A stretch of DNA of 64,000 nucleotides from QHXW01 sp963847515 (GCA_963847515.1 CAWKAA010000007.1:2108001-2172000), one strand, 5' to 3'; shown: positions 10,201 to 18,052, counted from the first letter of the stretch. Numbers and translations: made by a program. The notes: generated by a model not told the origin, from the sequence alone.

Positions 10201-10575
10201 AAGGCGGTGGAGCAGGACCCCAAGAACGCCGATGCCGCCAATCAACTGGGCCTAACCTGCGCGAGGCAAAACAAAGTTGCGGAAGCCAAGCAGTGGTTCG
10301 AAAAGGCGATCGCTATTCATCGTGACCATACCGGAGCCATCAACAATCTGGGCGTGCTGTATGCGGAACTCGGGCAATCGAACGATGCGATTGCCGCTTT
10401 CCGGTACGGCATTGAGGTTGCGCCCGAGGATGAAGAGCTTTACCTGAATCTGGGCCGGCTCTACGTGCGGATGGGCGATCGGGAAAAAGCTCGAGAGCTG
10501 ATGCGCGAACTTTTAGTGAAGAAACCCGGTGATCCGGTGGCGACGCATGCGCTTCGGGAATTGGACTCGCGGTGA
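7225..10575 (+). CDS. Tat-exported CRTAC1-like protein fused to TPR repeats
   Basis: The GTG start gives an N-terminus with a twin-arginine motif (GRREFLAALASSGIL), so export by Tat is likely. Residues about 200-660 hold seven FG-GAP blades with Ca-binding loops (DIDNDGWDE, DFRNSGHQD, DYDRDGRVD, DFDGDGWPD, DYDGDGRPD, DFDNDGTPE, DIDGDGNLD); the second blade has lost the loop consensus. An ASPIC/UnbV domain follows at about 670-750 (RGTKSNRDGIGARVEVNG, FGLGEAGDAAVRIAWPSG). After a linker with no family I recognise, about six TPR units fill residues 905-1110. Its stop overlaps the next gene's start, so the two are translationally coupled. Function is unknown; propeller plus TPR suggests a binding scaffold. 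Confidence 0.85.
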   Translation: MAGFPIGRREFLAALASSGILSSDSSGSVRYPVQFRKPNPYDGVLGRVNPGTDEFPFEKEAQEIESRLRAMLRGQPLPQASNFAGRAPLARRYKPVAEGVSEAEFGSEGDFEQWIASLGRVRRASFFVLPDDIVRYEIASDDAYRVGLWRQVWKDGRLLESQPLSETLVMAKAPLFEDITGHSFRGVDSFHEQLLKGNVWWRSRLDSATGIDIYGSNGVAAGDIDNDGWDEIYVCQPGGLPNRLYKNRGDGTFADITEKEGVAILDETTCALFVDFRNSGHQDLVVLRSSGPLLFLNKGNGTFKEMPDAFQFRTVPQGSFTGMAAADYDRDGRVDLYLCCYVYFQSEDQYRYPAPYHDARNGPPNFLFRNQLSESGGYFLDVTEETGINHNNNRFSFAPAWCDFDGDGWPDLYVANDFGKSNLYRNRGGKFRDEAAEAGAENTGPGMSAAWFDYDGDGRPDLYVSNMWTEAGQRVVSDPAFVPGRELKAAYHGHTKGNSLYRNLGDGRFEETDGPEGVAMGRWAWSADGLDFDNDGTPEIFITTGMLTNSSEKDVNSFFWRQVVAKSPVTEAPAQEYENGWNAINQLIRQEYSWCGHEPNVFYKRVTPAGGGATKFYDFSGVSGLDFADDSRAFAATDIDGDGNLDIVLKSRLGPQIRVLRNNCGVGRRVIALRLRGTKSNRDGIGARVEVNGRVQYLNAGSGYLSQHSKQLHFGLGEAGDAAVRIAWPSGVKQEFARLRAGFQYEIEEGSQEVKGTPFHERIHISAAAVQPMNQPDFTATWLFDPVPLPEPRKGPGFLLLTAAAGPAMPASLPCEVVDVTRAPQDLAAQYSVFRRYLFELRTDLELPLLLLIDGQSRAHKIYAELPAADVMQRDLRILRAGRSAELALPFPGRYYTRPHRNYFKLGAAFYWAGYPDQAIPYLDETVRTSPGNWKALLALARIHYEAERWKPSLENFQRVLDIRPDHEDALLGAGEVSLKLNDLPGGEKFLRKAVEQDPKNADAANQLGLTCARQNKVAEAKQWFEKAIAIHRDHTGAINNLGVLYAELGQSNDAIAAFRYGIEVAPEDEELYLNLGRLYVRMGDREKARELMRELLVKKPGDPVATHALRELDSR

Positions 10576-11801
10576 CGGCAGTCTTGTGGCTGTTCCTGCT
10601 GTTTGTGCAGTCGGCTTCGTATGACGCGGCGCTGCGGACAGGCCTGGAGGCGCTGCAGCGCAATGATCTTGAAGCCGCGCGCTCTTCGCTCGAGGCGGCG
10701 GCAAAGATGCAACCGGATCAGGCCCAGGCATGGCTGGGCCTGGCGCACACCTACTGGAAGCTTCACGACTCGAAGCTGGCCGGAATGGCCGCGGAGAAGG
10801 CGGAGCATCTGGCGCCCGGCGATCCGATTGTCCTCAGGGCGCTGAGCCTTTTTTATTCCGAGAGCGGCAATTACGATAAGGCGGCGGAGTGTGCGGCCGG
10901 GTATGCGTCGAAGACAAACGCCGATCCGGGCGCCTATCCGCGTGCCATCCAGCTTTACTTGCAGGGGGGGAAGCCCAGGCCGGCGATTGATCTGGCGCGT
11001 AAAGCCCTTGTCGCCGAGAATCGCGCCGACTTGCGATATCTGCTGGCGAAGGCCTACGGGGTGGACGGGCAGCCGGCTGAATCCGCGCGCGAGATGCGTG
11101 CGGCCATCCAACTGAATCCGTACGAAGAATCTTATTATTTCGAACTGGCGCGCGATCTGTTGAAACATAACAGCCCGCAGGAGGCGATCAAGGTCTTGGA
11201 AGACGGCAAGAAAGTTTTCTCAAGGAGCGCGCAGATCGAACTGACGCTGGGCGTGGCCTATTACAGCATGCGGCGGTTTCCCGATGCCGTTGATGCTTTC
11301 CTGCGTGTCGTCGGGATCGACCCGGGCGTGGAACAGCCTTATGTCTTTCTGGGCCGAATGTTGGATCAAACTGAGGCCAAGCTGCCCGATGTGACGGCGG
11401 CATTTGCGGCTCTCGCCAAGGCGAATCCGGAGAACTACACGGCCGATTTCCTGTACGGAAAAGCTCTTGCGTTCGGTGGGAAGCGGGAAGAAGCTGAGGC
11501 ATCGTTGCGGAAGTCGATTGCGGTGAACGACGAGTTCTGGGAATCCCATTTCGAGTTAGGCGGGGTGCTGGAAGCCAGGCGCGATTTCGCCGGCGCGGCG
11601 CGCGAGTTCAGCCGCGCCGCGGAACTCAACCCGAAAAATCCGGGCGTCCATTACAGGCTGGCGCGGGTCTATGACCGGCTGGGCAAAACTGATGAGGCCA
11701 AAGCCGAGCATGCATTGCACGAAAGACTCACGCAAGAGGAAAACGCGTTCATCCGGCGCCAGGCCGGGGGAATGGAGAGGCTGGAGGGGGAGTCAAGGTA
11801 G
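10572..11801 (+). CDS. Secreted TPR repeat protein
   Basis: The GTG start overlaps the preceding stop by 4 nt (GTGA), so it is co-translated with the CRTAC1/TPR gene. A short hydrophobic N-terminus (TAVLWLFLLFVQSASYDAAL) looks like a signal peptide. The remaining 390 residues are consecutive TPR units (for example AWLGLAHTYWKLHDSKLAGM, HFELGGVLEARRDFAGAARE, VHYRLARVYDRLGKTDEAKA). It probably mediates protein-protein contact in the periplasm for the receptor/CRTAC1 module. The last 100 bp are duplicated in diverged form about 0.9 kb downstream. Confidence 0.8.
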   Translation: MTAVLWLFLLFVQSASYDAALRTGLEALQRNDLEAARSSLEAAAKMQPDQAQAWLGLAHTYWKLHDSKLAGMAAEKAEHLAPGDPIVLRALSLFYSESGNYDKAAECAAGYASKTNADPGAYPRAIQLYLQGGKPRPAIDLARKALVAENRADLRYLLAKAYGVDGQPAESAREMRAAIQLNPYEESYYFELARDLLKHNSPQEAIKVLEDGKKVFSRSAQIELTLGVAYYSMRRFPDAVDAFLRVVGIDPGVEQPYVFLGRMLDQTEAKLPDVTAAFAALAKANPENYTADFLYGKALAFGGKREEAEASLRKSIAVNDEFWESHFELGGVLEARRDFAGAAREFSRAAELNPKNPGVHYRLARVYDRLGKTDEAKAEHALHERLTQEENAFIRRQAGGMERLEGESR

Positions 11802-11804
11802 GGG
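11696..11804 (+). repeat. Direct repeat copy 1 (3' end of TPR gene)
   Basis: This segment matches 12607-12703 at roughly 88 percent by hand alignment, with a 12-bp gap in the second copy. It encodes the C-terminus AKAEHALHERLTQEENAFIR of the TPR protein. The two copies flank the dioxygenase-like gene. Confidence 0.75.
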
Positions 11805-11861
11805 GCGTCCGGATCGGGCGCTTGTTTGACCGGCTGGTTGACCATTGGAAATGCCGCGTTG

Positions 11862-12599
11862 ATGGTGATCAAAGAGAAGATTCTCGAGGTCCAGGACAAG
11901 GGCTATTGCGTGCTCAGGGCACATTTTGCGCGACCTGTGATCGATGCTTGCCGAGAGGCGTTTTGGCCTGTGCTCCTCGCGTATCTCAAAACCCGCGGTT
12001 TGGAGTCGAACCGCGGCCCGCATCGGCACTTTCTTCCTATGCCCTTCGAGCCATCGTGCTTCGCTCCGGAATTCTTCTTTGACACTGAGGTGTTGAGTAT
12101 CGTGCGGAGCGTGATGGACGACAGCGTAGTCGCTGACCAGTGGGGCAGTGACGTGCCGCTTCGATGCTCCGACTACCAGAGCGCTCATGTTGATTATCAG
12201 CGTCCACTATTTGGCGAAGCTCCTGATCTGCCTCTGCCTGTCTATATGCTGGTCGTCAGCTTTGGCTTAGTCCGGATAGCACAGGAACATGGCCCTATCG
12301 AAATTGCACCTGGTACACACCGGATGCCGAGGAAGGAAGCGCTTCGAGCCGTGGAAACTGCTGAAATAGAGATGCAGCCAGTCCCAATGGAGATCGGAGA
12401 CGTACTTATTCGGCATCCTTGGGCTTTGCACCGAGGCTCGCCAAACACCACCGACACACCCCGTGCCCTTGTTAGTGTTCGCTATGTACGCCGCTGGTAT
12501 GCGGATAACAGTCGCGAAGTCAATTCAATTCCACGCGCCGCCTGGGAGTCGCTAACACCCGACCAACAGAGCATAATGCGCTTTCCCGTTGGAGACTAA
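11862..12599 (+). CDS. Phytanoyl-CoA dioxygenase (PhyH)-like protein
   Basis: A protein of about 245 residues with the Fe(II)/2-oxoglutarate facial-triad pattern of the PhyH family: HVD (SAHVDYQRPL) for the first His and Asp, APGTHRMP, and a distal HRGS motif (HPWALHRGSPN) with the second His, followed by RALVSVRYVRRWY, where an Arg may bind 2-oxoglutarate. The substrate is unknown. ATG 11862 is chosen; in-frame upstream TTG codons exist and no strong ribosome site marks the start. The gene sits alone between two diverged copies of the end of the upstream TPR gene and breaks the otherwise coherent operon, suggesting later insertion. Confidence 0.75.
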   Translation: MVIKEKILEVQDKGYCVLRAHFARPVIDACREAFWPVLLAYLKTRGLESNRGPHRHFLPMPFEPSCFAPEFFFDTEVLSIVRSVMDDSVVADQWGSDVPLRCSDYQSAHVDYQRPLFGEAPDLPLPVYMLVVSFGLVRIAQEHGPIEIAPGTHRMPRKEALRAVETAEIEMQPVPMEIGDVLIRHPWALHRGSPNTTDTPRALVSVRYVRRWYADNSREVNSIPRAAWESLTPDQQSIMRFPVGD

Positions 12600-12606
12600 T
12601 AGCTCC

Positions 12607-12736
12607 GGCCAAAGCCGAGCACGCGCTGCACAAAAAACTCATGCCCGAGGAGAACGCGTTCATCCGGCGGAATGGAGAGGCTGGAGGGACAGTCAAGGTA
12701 GGGCATCGATTGGACGTCGGGGCGGCACCGACGTAA
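12607..12736 (+). pseudogene. TPR-gene 3' remnant (direct repeat copy 2)
   Basis: The frame encodes AKAEHALHKKLMPEENAFIR, nearly the same as the end of the 10572-11801 TPR protein, then diverges and stops at TAA 12734-12736. There is no start or upstream coding part. The homologous DNA ends near 12703. It is either a duplicated tail or what is left of a paralogous TPR gene. Confidence 0.65.
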
Positions 12737-12745
12737 ACTGGATAC

Positions 12746-13009
12746 ATGGCGGCGTGGCAAGAGTTCCTTAGCAGCAGCCCATAGGTCTGCGGCGGTGAGA
12801 TCTGTGCAACGGGAACCCGAATTCCCGTGACGGTGATACTCGACATTCTTGCCGAAGGTGCCACCAAGGATGAGGTCTTGGCCAGCTATCCCTCCCTTCG
12901 CATAGACCATATCAATGCTGCCCTGGCCTACGCTGCGGAACTGGCGCACGAAGAACGTCTCGTGCCGATCCGGGCACAGCGCAAGGTCCTGCGATCACGA
13001 AAGCAGTGA
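12746..13009 (+). pseudogene. DUF433 (antitoxin-like) gene with in-frame TAG at codon 13
   Basis: The frame from ATG 12746 reads MAAWQEFLSSSP, then TAG at 12782-12784, then VCGGEICATGTRIPVTVILD and the rest of a typical DUF433 domain (ILAEGATKDEVLASYPSL, INAALAYAAELAHEERLVP). DUF433 proteins normally have a sense codon between the P and VCGG, so one substitution explains the stop. DUF433 proteins are usually antitoxin-like and paired with a downstream PIN-type toxin, which is absent here. Translation could restart at GTG 12827, giving a 60-residue product lacking the conserved first strand. I call it a probable pseudogene. Confidence 0.7.
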
Positions 13010-13046
13010 AGGAGATTGAGAAGCAACGGAAGAAGGAGCAGTCCCA

Positions 13047-13526
13047 ATGAGGATAGGAAAGCTGTTCTATATGGTCCTAGGGATTGCGCTGATGTTATCG
13101 TCCGATGTCTGCGCAAGCGCCCAGACACCCGAGGAGACTGCACGCCAACAGGCTCGCGATGAGGTCCGCTCAAAACTGAATCTCCGTGCTGGTCAATTCC
13201 TTGATATCCATAGGGACGAAGTGTTAGAGCAGTCGCTGGCGTTGACCGCGGGCCGACAAATTGGAGCAAAGTTCATCTATAGACTCAGCTCGGAGGGCAA
13301 TGAGATCAAAGAGAAGACGATCGTTCAGCACTTGTCAACAGATGGTGATTTCATCTACATTATCGCGGTCAACGCAGCGGATGGGAGCGCCTATCGTATA
13401 CACGGATTCCCTGACTCGCTTGCTGAGTTCGAGAAGTTAATAAAGGAAGTGAGGTTAACGGTTTTGCGCTCGGACCAGGCCGAGGTGAACAGTGCGTCAC
13501 CAGAGGGCCCGCCGTCGCCGGAGTAG
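13047..13526 (+). CDS. Small secreted protein of unknown function
   Basis: A 159-residue protein with a clear signal peptide (MRIGKLFYMVLGIALMLSSD, cleavage near CASA-Q) and a good ribosome site (AAGGAG) ahead of the ATG. The mature part is a mixed alpha/beta domain with no motif I recognise (KFIYRLSSEGNEIKEKTIVQ) and a Pro/Ser-rich tail. It is likely periplasmic. It follows the DUF433 remnant by 37 bp but is probably independent. Confidence 0.65.
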   Translation: MRIGKLFYMVLGIALMLSSDVCASAQTPEETARQQARDEVRSKLNLRAGQFLDIHRDEVLEQSLALTAGRQIGAKFIYRLSSEGNEIKEKTIVQHLSTDGDFIYIIAVNAADGSAYRIHGFPDSLAEFEKLIKEVRLTVLRSDQAEVNSASPEGPPSPE

Positions 13527-13529
13527 AAG

Positions 13530-13947
13530 CCTCTCGCTACCAATTCGCTCGCCCGGCAGCGGTTCCTCTTGCTGTTGTTCGGCATATTCGCGGGCCTGGC
13601 TCTGCTGCTGGCATGCATCGGCATTTATGGTGTGCTGGCATACCTGACCACCCAGCGCGTGCCGGAAATCGTGCGCGTGGCGCTCGGCGCGAACGCCGGC
13701 GACGTCCTCTGGCTGGTGCTCCGCCGTAGCCTTAGCATTGATTCTTGTGGGCGTCGGTGCCGGCACACTTGCCGCCTTGGCCGCAGGCCGGCTATTGGAG
13801 CACCTGGTTGAGGGAATGCAGCCCCCTGGGCCATCGAGTTTCGGCTTGATGATTCCCGTCCTTGTGCTGGCCGCTTTGTTCGCGAGCTTTCTACCCGCCC
13901 GCCGCGCCAGCCGCATAGACCCAGTGAGGGCCCTCCGCCAAGAGTAA
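13530..13947 (+). pseudogene. C-terminal remnant of an ADOP/MacB-type ABC permease, frameshifted
   Basis: The first frame (about 13530-13735) encodes the end of an FtsX/MacB permease (RQRFLLLLFGIFAGLALLLA, IGIYGVLAYLTTQRVPEIV, ALGANAGDVLWLVLRRSL). The sequence then continues in another frame from about 13738 (ILVGVGAGTLAALAAGRLLE, LPARRASRIDPVRALRQE). The homology therefore crosses a one-base indel near 13733-13738. About 600 N-terminal residues of a normal ADOP permease (compare the intact gene at 54680) are missing. A dead fragment. Confidence 0.8.
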
Positions 13948-14077
13948 ACGCTGCATGCTACGCACGTCCGCTTGCTACGCACACGCCTTGCTGCCCACAC
14001 GGCTTGACGAGCCATGACCGGCAGGGAGTGGTCCTTAATCACCTCTGATCAACCTCATAAGAAGCCCTCCGCTCCCC

Positions 14078-14473
14078 TCACTCCGCCGCCTTGGCTGCCA
14101 ACGCTTCTACCACGGCAATATTTGGAACAAGTTCCTGCGGCAAATGATGCCGGGCTTGCAAGTACGTCAGGCTATCGTAAGAAATCCAGACTTTCCCGTT
14201 ACCGTCCTCCCAAACCAGAATCTTGAGCGGCAAATCGATTGCGATGCTGGGCGAGGCAATCATAAGCGGAGTCCCAGCTTTCGGATTGCCAAATATCAAG
14301 AGCTTGGTGGGCCTCATCTGCATGCCGGCTTTTTCCGCCTCGCCACTGTGATCGACCAGGGCAAACAGTTTCACTCCTTTGGCTTTGAGTATTTCCTCTA
14401 CCTTCTCAACCGTCTGATCGACCGAATGGTTGCTGGGTACGCTCACGATTCCGGTCTCTACGTTCGATGTCAT
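14078..14473 (-). CDS. DUF302 domain protein
   Basis: A 131-residue cytoplasmic protein matching the DUF302 pattern: the N-terminal helix (SVDQTVEKVEEILKAKGVKL, FALVDHSGEAEKAGMQMRPT), the conserved KLLIFGNPKAGTPLM segment, and DLPLKILVWEDGNGKVWISY. Members are small alpha/beta proteins sometimes linked to redox or stress responses; the biochemical role is not established. It lies 24 bp downstream of the YidH-like gene on the same strand, so the two probably form an operon. Confidence 0.85.
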   Translation of the reverse strand: MTSNVETGIVSVPSNHSVDQTVEKVEEILKAKGVKLFALVDHSGEAEKAGMQMRPTKLLIFGNPKAGTPLMIASPSIAIDLPLKILVWEDGNGKVWISYDSLTYLQARHHLPQELVPNIAVVEALAAKAAE

Positions 14474-14497
14474 TGGCTCTTTTCCTAACTACGTACG

Positions 14498-14878
14498 TTA
14501 ACGAACTGAAAGCAGGTAGATCGCCATCGCCAATCCGACCACTGCCAACAGCACTGCAACCACTACAGCGAGCGACGACGGGCGATTGACCAGAGATCCG
14601 CCTCGATTCAAGTCTTGAATCAAACGCAAATGATGTCTCGCGGACAAAAAATTGACAATCACTCCAAGGAGAATGAGTGCCGTACCGAACCAGAACGATA
14701 ACCCGTAGGATTGGGCCGGCAGGTTTTGCTGGCCAGTCTGGAGCGCTCGCAAAAACAGGCCGAACCGGGCAACGACAAATCCGAATCCCATAAGCGCCAG
14801 ACCGGTCCGGATCCACGCCAGAAACGTCCTCTCCGCCGCCAGGTAATCGCTCGGTCCGCTTTTCAATCCATCTGCCAT
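14498..14878 (-). CDS. YidH-family (DUF202) inner-membrane protein
   Basis: Starting at ATG 14878, the protein begins MADGLKSGPSDYLAAERTFL and continues AWIRTGLALMGFGFVVARFG, the characteristic DUF202 signature. Three transmembrane helices are visible: after TFLAWIRTG, at SYGLSFWFGTALILLGVIVN, and at SSLAVVVAVLLAVVGLAMAI. About 126 residues, normal for the family. A longer in-frame start 30 bp upstream exists but is not conserved in the family. Probably in an operon with the DUF302 gene. Function unknown. Confidence 0.85.
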   Translation of the reverse strand: MADGLKSGPSDYLAAERTFLAWIRTGLALMGFGFVVARFGLFLRALQTGQQNLPAQSYGLSFWFGTALILLGVIVNFLSARHHLRLIQDLNRGGSLVNRPSSLAVVVAVLLAVVGLAMAIYLLSVR

Positions 14879-14980
14879 GCCTTCACCCATCTTGCTCGGC
14901 CGAAGCAAACAGCATATATCCCTGTCCGAAACTCTGGCAACAAGTGCAGTGCCGCCACGGAGTGTAAACTCGAAATTGCG

Positions 14981-15406
14981 ATGTCCAAAAAAGAAGATCC
15001 ATTTACAGGCACGTGGAGATTCAACCCCCAGCGATCCACGCTGAGCACTCCCTCACCGCAAAGTTGGATTCAGCAGATTATTGCCACGCCTGATGAGGTC
15101 CACGTGGAAGAGACCATAGTCAGGTCGGATGGTTCACAGACAGTCGTAGAGGTCATGGCGAATTTCGACGGCGCCGATTACCCGGTTACCGGTTCACCCG
15201 CGGCCGACACTATCGCGTACCGGCGCGCCAGCAGCAACAGCATCTCCGGAACCGGGAAGAAAAATGGCGTCATCACTCTGATGGAGACGGTCACCGTGGC
15301 TCCCGAGAACAACACTCTCACCCTGAGCTACTCCATCCGCAGCGGAGCCCACGTAGCCGCCAGTGGGATCGCAGTTTTTGAAAGGGGCGGCGAGATAATC
15401 GGGTAG
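14981..15406 (+). CDS. Conserved hypothetical, lipocalin-like beta-strand protein
   Basis: A 141-residue soluble protein beginning MSKKEDPFTGTWRFNPQRST. The opening (D.F.GTWR.N...S) and alternating strands (IIATPDEVHVEETIVRSDG, ITLMETVTVAPENNTLTLSY) resemble small beta-barrel proteins often found in Acidobacteria. There is no signal peptide. The frame is open further upstream, but ATG 14981 is the first codon that gives this conserved opening. It starts 102 bp from the divergent YidH-like gene. Exact role unknown. Confidence 0.6.
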   Translation: MSKKEDPFTGTWRFNPQRSTLSTPSPQSWIQQIIATPDEVHVEETIVRSDGSQTVVEVMANFDGADYPVTGSPAADTIAYRRASSNSISGTGKKNGVITLMETVTVAPENNTLTLSYSIRSGAHVAASGIAVFERGGEIIG

Positions 15407-15569
15407 GTAGTACTGTCAATATTGTCACTAAATCCGGCATTCGAGCGTTCCGCGCCGAGCGGCATCGGCTTGCAGACTCTTAATCTCAGTACCGTCAACC
15501 GATCGGCGATGTTTCCGATACCGGCACCGACCAGCATCGGTGTGCTTTAGGAGCCTCGTCCTCCCTGAC

Positions 15570-16559
15570 TCACTGCAGACGAGCGGGCTTCATCTCGCTA
15601 CGAAAAAATGCGTCAATCTGTTCGCGCACCGCAGCAGGGCATTCGAGATAGGAGAAGTGTCCACAGTCTTTCAATGTGACCATGTGGGCATGTGGCATTG
15701 CCTGGGTGATGTGCACGGCCGTAGGGGCGGGGATAAATTCGTGGTCGCCATAGATGACCAGCGTCGGGATACTAAGGCTCTTGAGCTTGGGGAGCAGGTC
15801 GTACCCGGGCGAGGACCATGTTTCGTCCATTAGCCGGCTCTCGATTGCTCTCGCCTTGAGAATGCCATCTTTCGTGAAGCTCAACCTCAGCCTTGCGATG
15901 ATCTTTTCGAAATCCTCCGGTCGCGCCAAAGCCGGCTTGAAATGGATCCGATAGTAGGCAGTGACGGCGTCGGGATCGCCGTCTTTGTAAGCAGCGGAGG
16001 CTGATATGGCTTTCCGTCGGTCCATGTCGTCAGTCCGTTTCTCGAGCCATTCTTTCCTGAGCTGCTTGTAGTCGTCTGTGGACGCCGGCGCAGGATTCAT
16101 GAGGATCATGTGAGACACCCGCTCCGGGTACCGAAGCGCGTATTCGAGGGCAAGCACAGTGCCCCAGGAGTGCCCCAGCAAAACCACCGAATCGAGTTTG
16201 AAATTCTGTCTCACCTTCTCCAGATCTGCGATGTCGGATGCGAGTGTGACATCTTCGGGCTGCACACGATCGGCTGATCGGCCACGCCCCCTCTGGTCGT
16301 AGTAGATGAGATGGAATGAATCCGAGAGGCGGTCCATTTCGGGCACGAGATAGCTGTGGTCGAAATCGGGTCCACCATGGAGAACGATGATTGACGTGCC
16401 CTGCCCGACTTCTCTGGTATACAACTCCGCATGTCCCAGCGGGATACGGCTTTCATGGACCGTGGCGTTCCGCTTGCGTTCCTCAGCAGCCGTCAAACCG
16501 AGTGGCAACCATGCTGCGTAGCCAAACATAAAGACCGCGGCCACTAGCGTTGCTTTCAT
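15570..16559 (-). CDS. Secreted alpha/beta hydrolase, proline iminopeptidase-like
   Basis: A 329-residue protein with an N-terminal signal peptide (MKATLVAAVFMFGYAAWLPL...TAAEE). The alpha/beta-hydrolase fold is shown by the oxyanion-hole motif HGGPDFDHS, YYDQRGRGRS, the nucleophile elbow GHSWG (Ser catalytic), VIYGDHEFIP (probable Asp) and the terminal His in DCGHFSYLE. The HGGP plus DQRGRGRS pair is typical of the S33/proline iminopeptidase group, but esterases and haloalkane-type hydrolases share it, so the substrate is open. It is a single gene, downstream of and parallel to the retron RT with about 160 bp between them. Confidence 0.8.
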   Translation of the reverse strand: MKATLVAAVFMFGYAAWLPLGLTAAEERKRNATVHESRIPLGHAELYTREVGQGTSIIVLHGGPDFDHSYLVPEMDRLSDSFHLIYYDQRGRGRSADRVQPEDVTLASDIADLEKVRQNFKLDSVVLLGHSWGTVLALEYALRYPERVSHMILMNPAPASTDDYKQLRKEWLEKRTDDMDRRKAISASAAYKDGDPDAVTAYYRIHFKPALARPEDFEKIIARLRLSFTKDGILKARAIESRLMDETWSSPGYDLLPKLKSLSIPTLVIYGDHEFIPAPTAVHITQAMPHAHMVTLKDCGHFSYLECPAAVREQIDAFFRSEMKPARLQ

Positions 16560-16720
16560 GGCGCTAAAAGTTTGATGTTAACACTCGCGTACTGCACCGA
16601 CTTGAGGCGCAGCATCGCTGAAAGCACCACTGCCGATTCGGAACGGATCAAGTTAACGTCGGATAACGACGCAACACCCAGGCTCCGGCGGTTCATCCGC
16701 GCCTGTGATGTTCAGCCGAT

Positions 16721-18052
16721 TCATCGTTCCCACTGGATGCCCTCGAGCAGACCTCTGAGCCGCTTGCCTTTCGCGCGGTCGATCATTTCAACGAAACCGA
16801 CGCGGCCTTCAAGGTGCGCGCGGAAGTCTGGCAGCCTGACACGGTTCTGAGATTCGGGACCGAAGCGCCCGCAGTTGGTCAGAATGGCTTCAAGTACTTC
16901 GAGGTCGCGCCGCCGGAGGCTGACCTTCTGGTTCACTACGATTCCGGCAAGATGCTGTCGGATGCCTTGGCGCATGATACGAGTCTTGCGGTGATTGACG
17001 CTGAAGCCTTCTTCAAGCGCAATGGCTGCGGCGTGCGTCGAGAATCGTTCCACGACGCGGTTGAATCCTTCAGCGCCGGAGAACGCCAGATCGTCGGCGT
17101 AACGCGTGTAAGTGGCGCCTGCGGATCTGGCCAGGCCCGATAGGCGGCAATCCAAGCGGTATGCGGTAAGGTTGGCGAGCGCCGGCGAGGTTGGTGCGCC
17201 CTGCGGCAGGTGCGGGCGTGCGTATAAGGTCCGCGCGTCGCGCCATTGCACAGGGTCAATTTCTGGCGGACGGCGATTCCAGACATCGCGTGGAACGGCG
17301 TTTGTGCAGATGCCGCCCAGGCTATCCGCGACATTCTCGGGATATCCGAGCGTTCGAAACAGGGCCTGTGCACGCGCAGCGGGAAATGCGGGAAAGAAGT
17401 CCTGCAGGTCCAGGCGCAACAGCACCTGTTTGCCGGCGTGGGGACCGGCAAAGGTTACGATGGAACGTCCCTTAACAAATCCGTGAACGGCCGAGTGGGG
17501 CGGAACGCGATCCAGAATATCGGAAAGGATCCGGCGCTGCAATTCCTTTAGGTGCGGCTTCGGACTCTCAATCAGGCGAACACCGCCAGAGCGCTTAGGC
17601 AGGACGCAGTAGTGGTAGTGCTGCAGCTTGGGTTTGCCAAGCTTGTTGCCTAGCGCTTTCAAATCGGCAAACCACTCGAGTTCCTTGGTATTCAGGGACA
17701 GCCAATCGGCAAGGTCACCCACCGATTCGATGACGGGAAGGTTCCAGCGCTCAGCGGGCGCAACCGGTTGCATGCGCTGCGGTTCAGCGAGCCATTCAGC
17801 GATGGAGAGTTCGTGACGATATTTCGCGCGCGCATGTTTGAAACCTCGATCCTCAAAGAGGAATCGGACAACATCGCGATGGCGCGGACGCGGTTGACCG
17901 GCGAAGGTGTCGACGTAGCGGCAGGCCAGCGGCCGAAGCCAGCGCCAGGACCGGCCGAGCGTTCGCACTGCGCGCGCATGGACGTCATGGACAGTCCGCT
18001 CGCCTGTAAGAAGGCTCCGGGCGAGGACGCTGATCACCACTGAAAGTGGCAT
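16721..18052 (-). CDS. Retron-type reverse transcriptase
   Basis: 443 residues with all core RT motifs: RLIESPK with KELQRRIL (RT1-2), SAVHGF at 187-192 (the retron NAxxH region, with Ser for Asn), the catalytic LDLQDFF at 214-220, LPQGAPTSP at 282-290, YADD at 318-321, and IVVNQKVSLRRRDLEVLEAI after the palm. The VTG motif typical of retrons reads LAG at 368-370. The 130-residue N-terminal part (TLGRSWRWLRPLACRYV, VVRFLFEDRGFKHA, LADWLSLNTKELEWFADLKA) resembles the RTs of myxobacterial retrons rather than group II introns or DGRs; there is no maturase or endonuclease domain. It would use an upstream ncRNA as primer and template to make msDNA. No effector gene is recognised next to it: an alpha/beta hydrolase lies downstream and a LysR gene upstream. 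Confidence 0.88.
   Translation of the reverse strand: MPLSVVISVLARSLLTGERTVHDVHARAVRTLGRSWRWLRPLACRYVDTFAGQPRPRHRDVVRFLFEDRGFKHARAKYRHELSIAEWLAEPQRMQPVAPAERWNLPVIESVGDLADWLSLNTKELEWFADLKALGNKLGKPKLQHYHYCVLPKRSGGVRLIESPKPHLKELQRRILSDILDRVPPHSAVHGFVKGRSIVTFAGPHAGKQVLLRLDLQDFFPAFPAARAQALFRTLGYPENVADSLGGICTNAVPRDVWNRRPPEIDPVQWRDARTLYARPHLPQGAPTSPALANLTAYRLDCRLSGLARSAGATYTRYADDLAFSGAEGFNRVVERFSTHAAAIALEEGFSVNHRKTRIMRQGIRQHLAGIVVNQKVSLRRRDLEVLEAILTNCGRFGPESQNRVRLPDFRAHLEGRVGFVEMIDRAKGKRLRGLLEGIQWER

Noticed and set aside
15406..15438. Possible TonB-receptor scrap GSTVNIVTKSG
   Set aside because: VNIVTKSG is typical of plug domains but only 11 residues match; too short to annotate.
16721..18052. 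Group II intron or diversity-generating retroelement
   Set aside because: No maturase/endonuclease domain, no intron ends seen, and no template/variable repeat or target protein nearby; retron motifs fit better.
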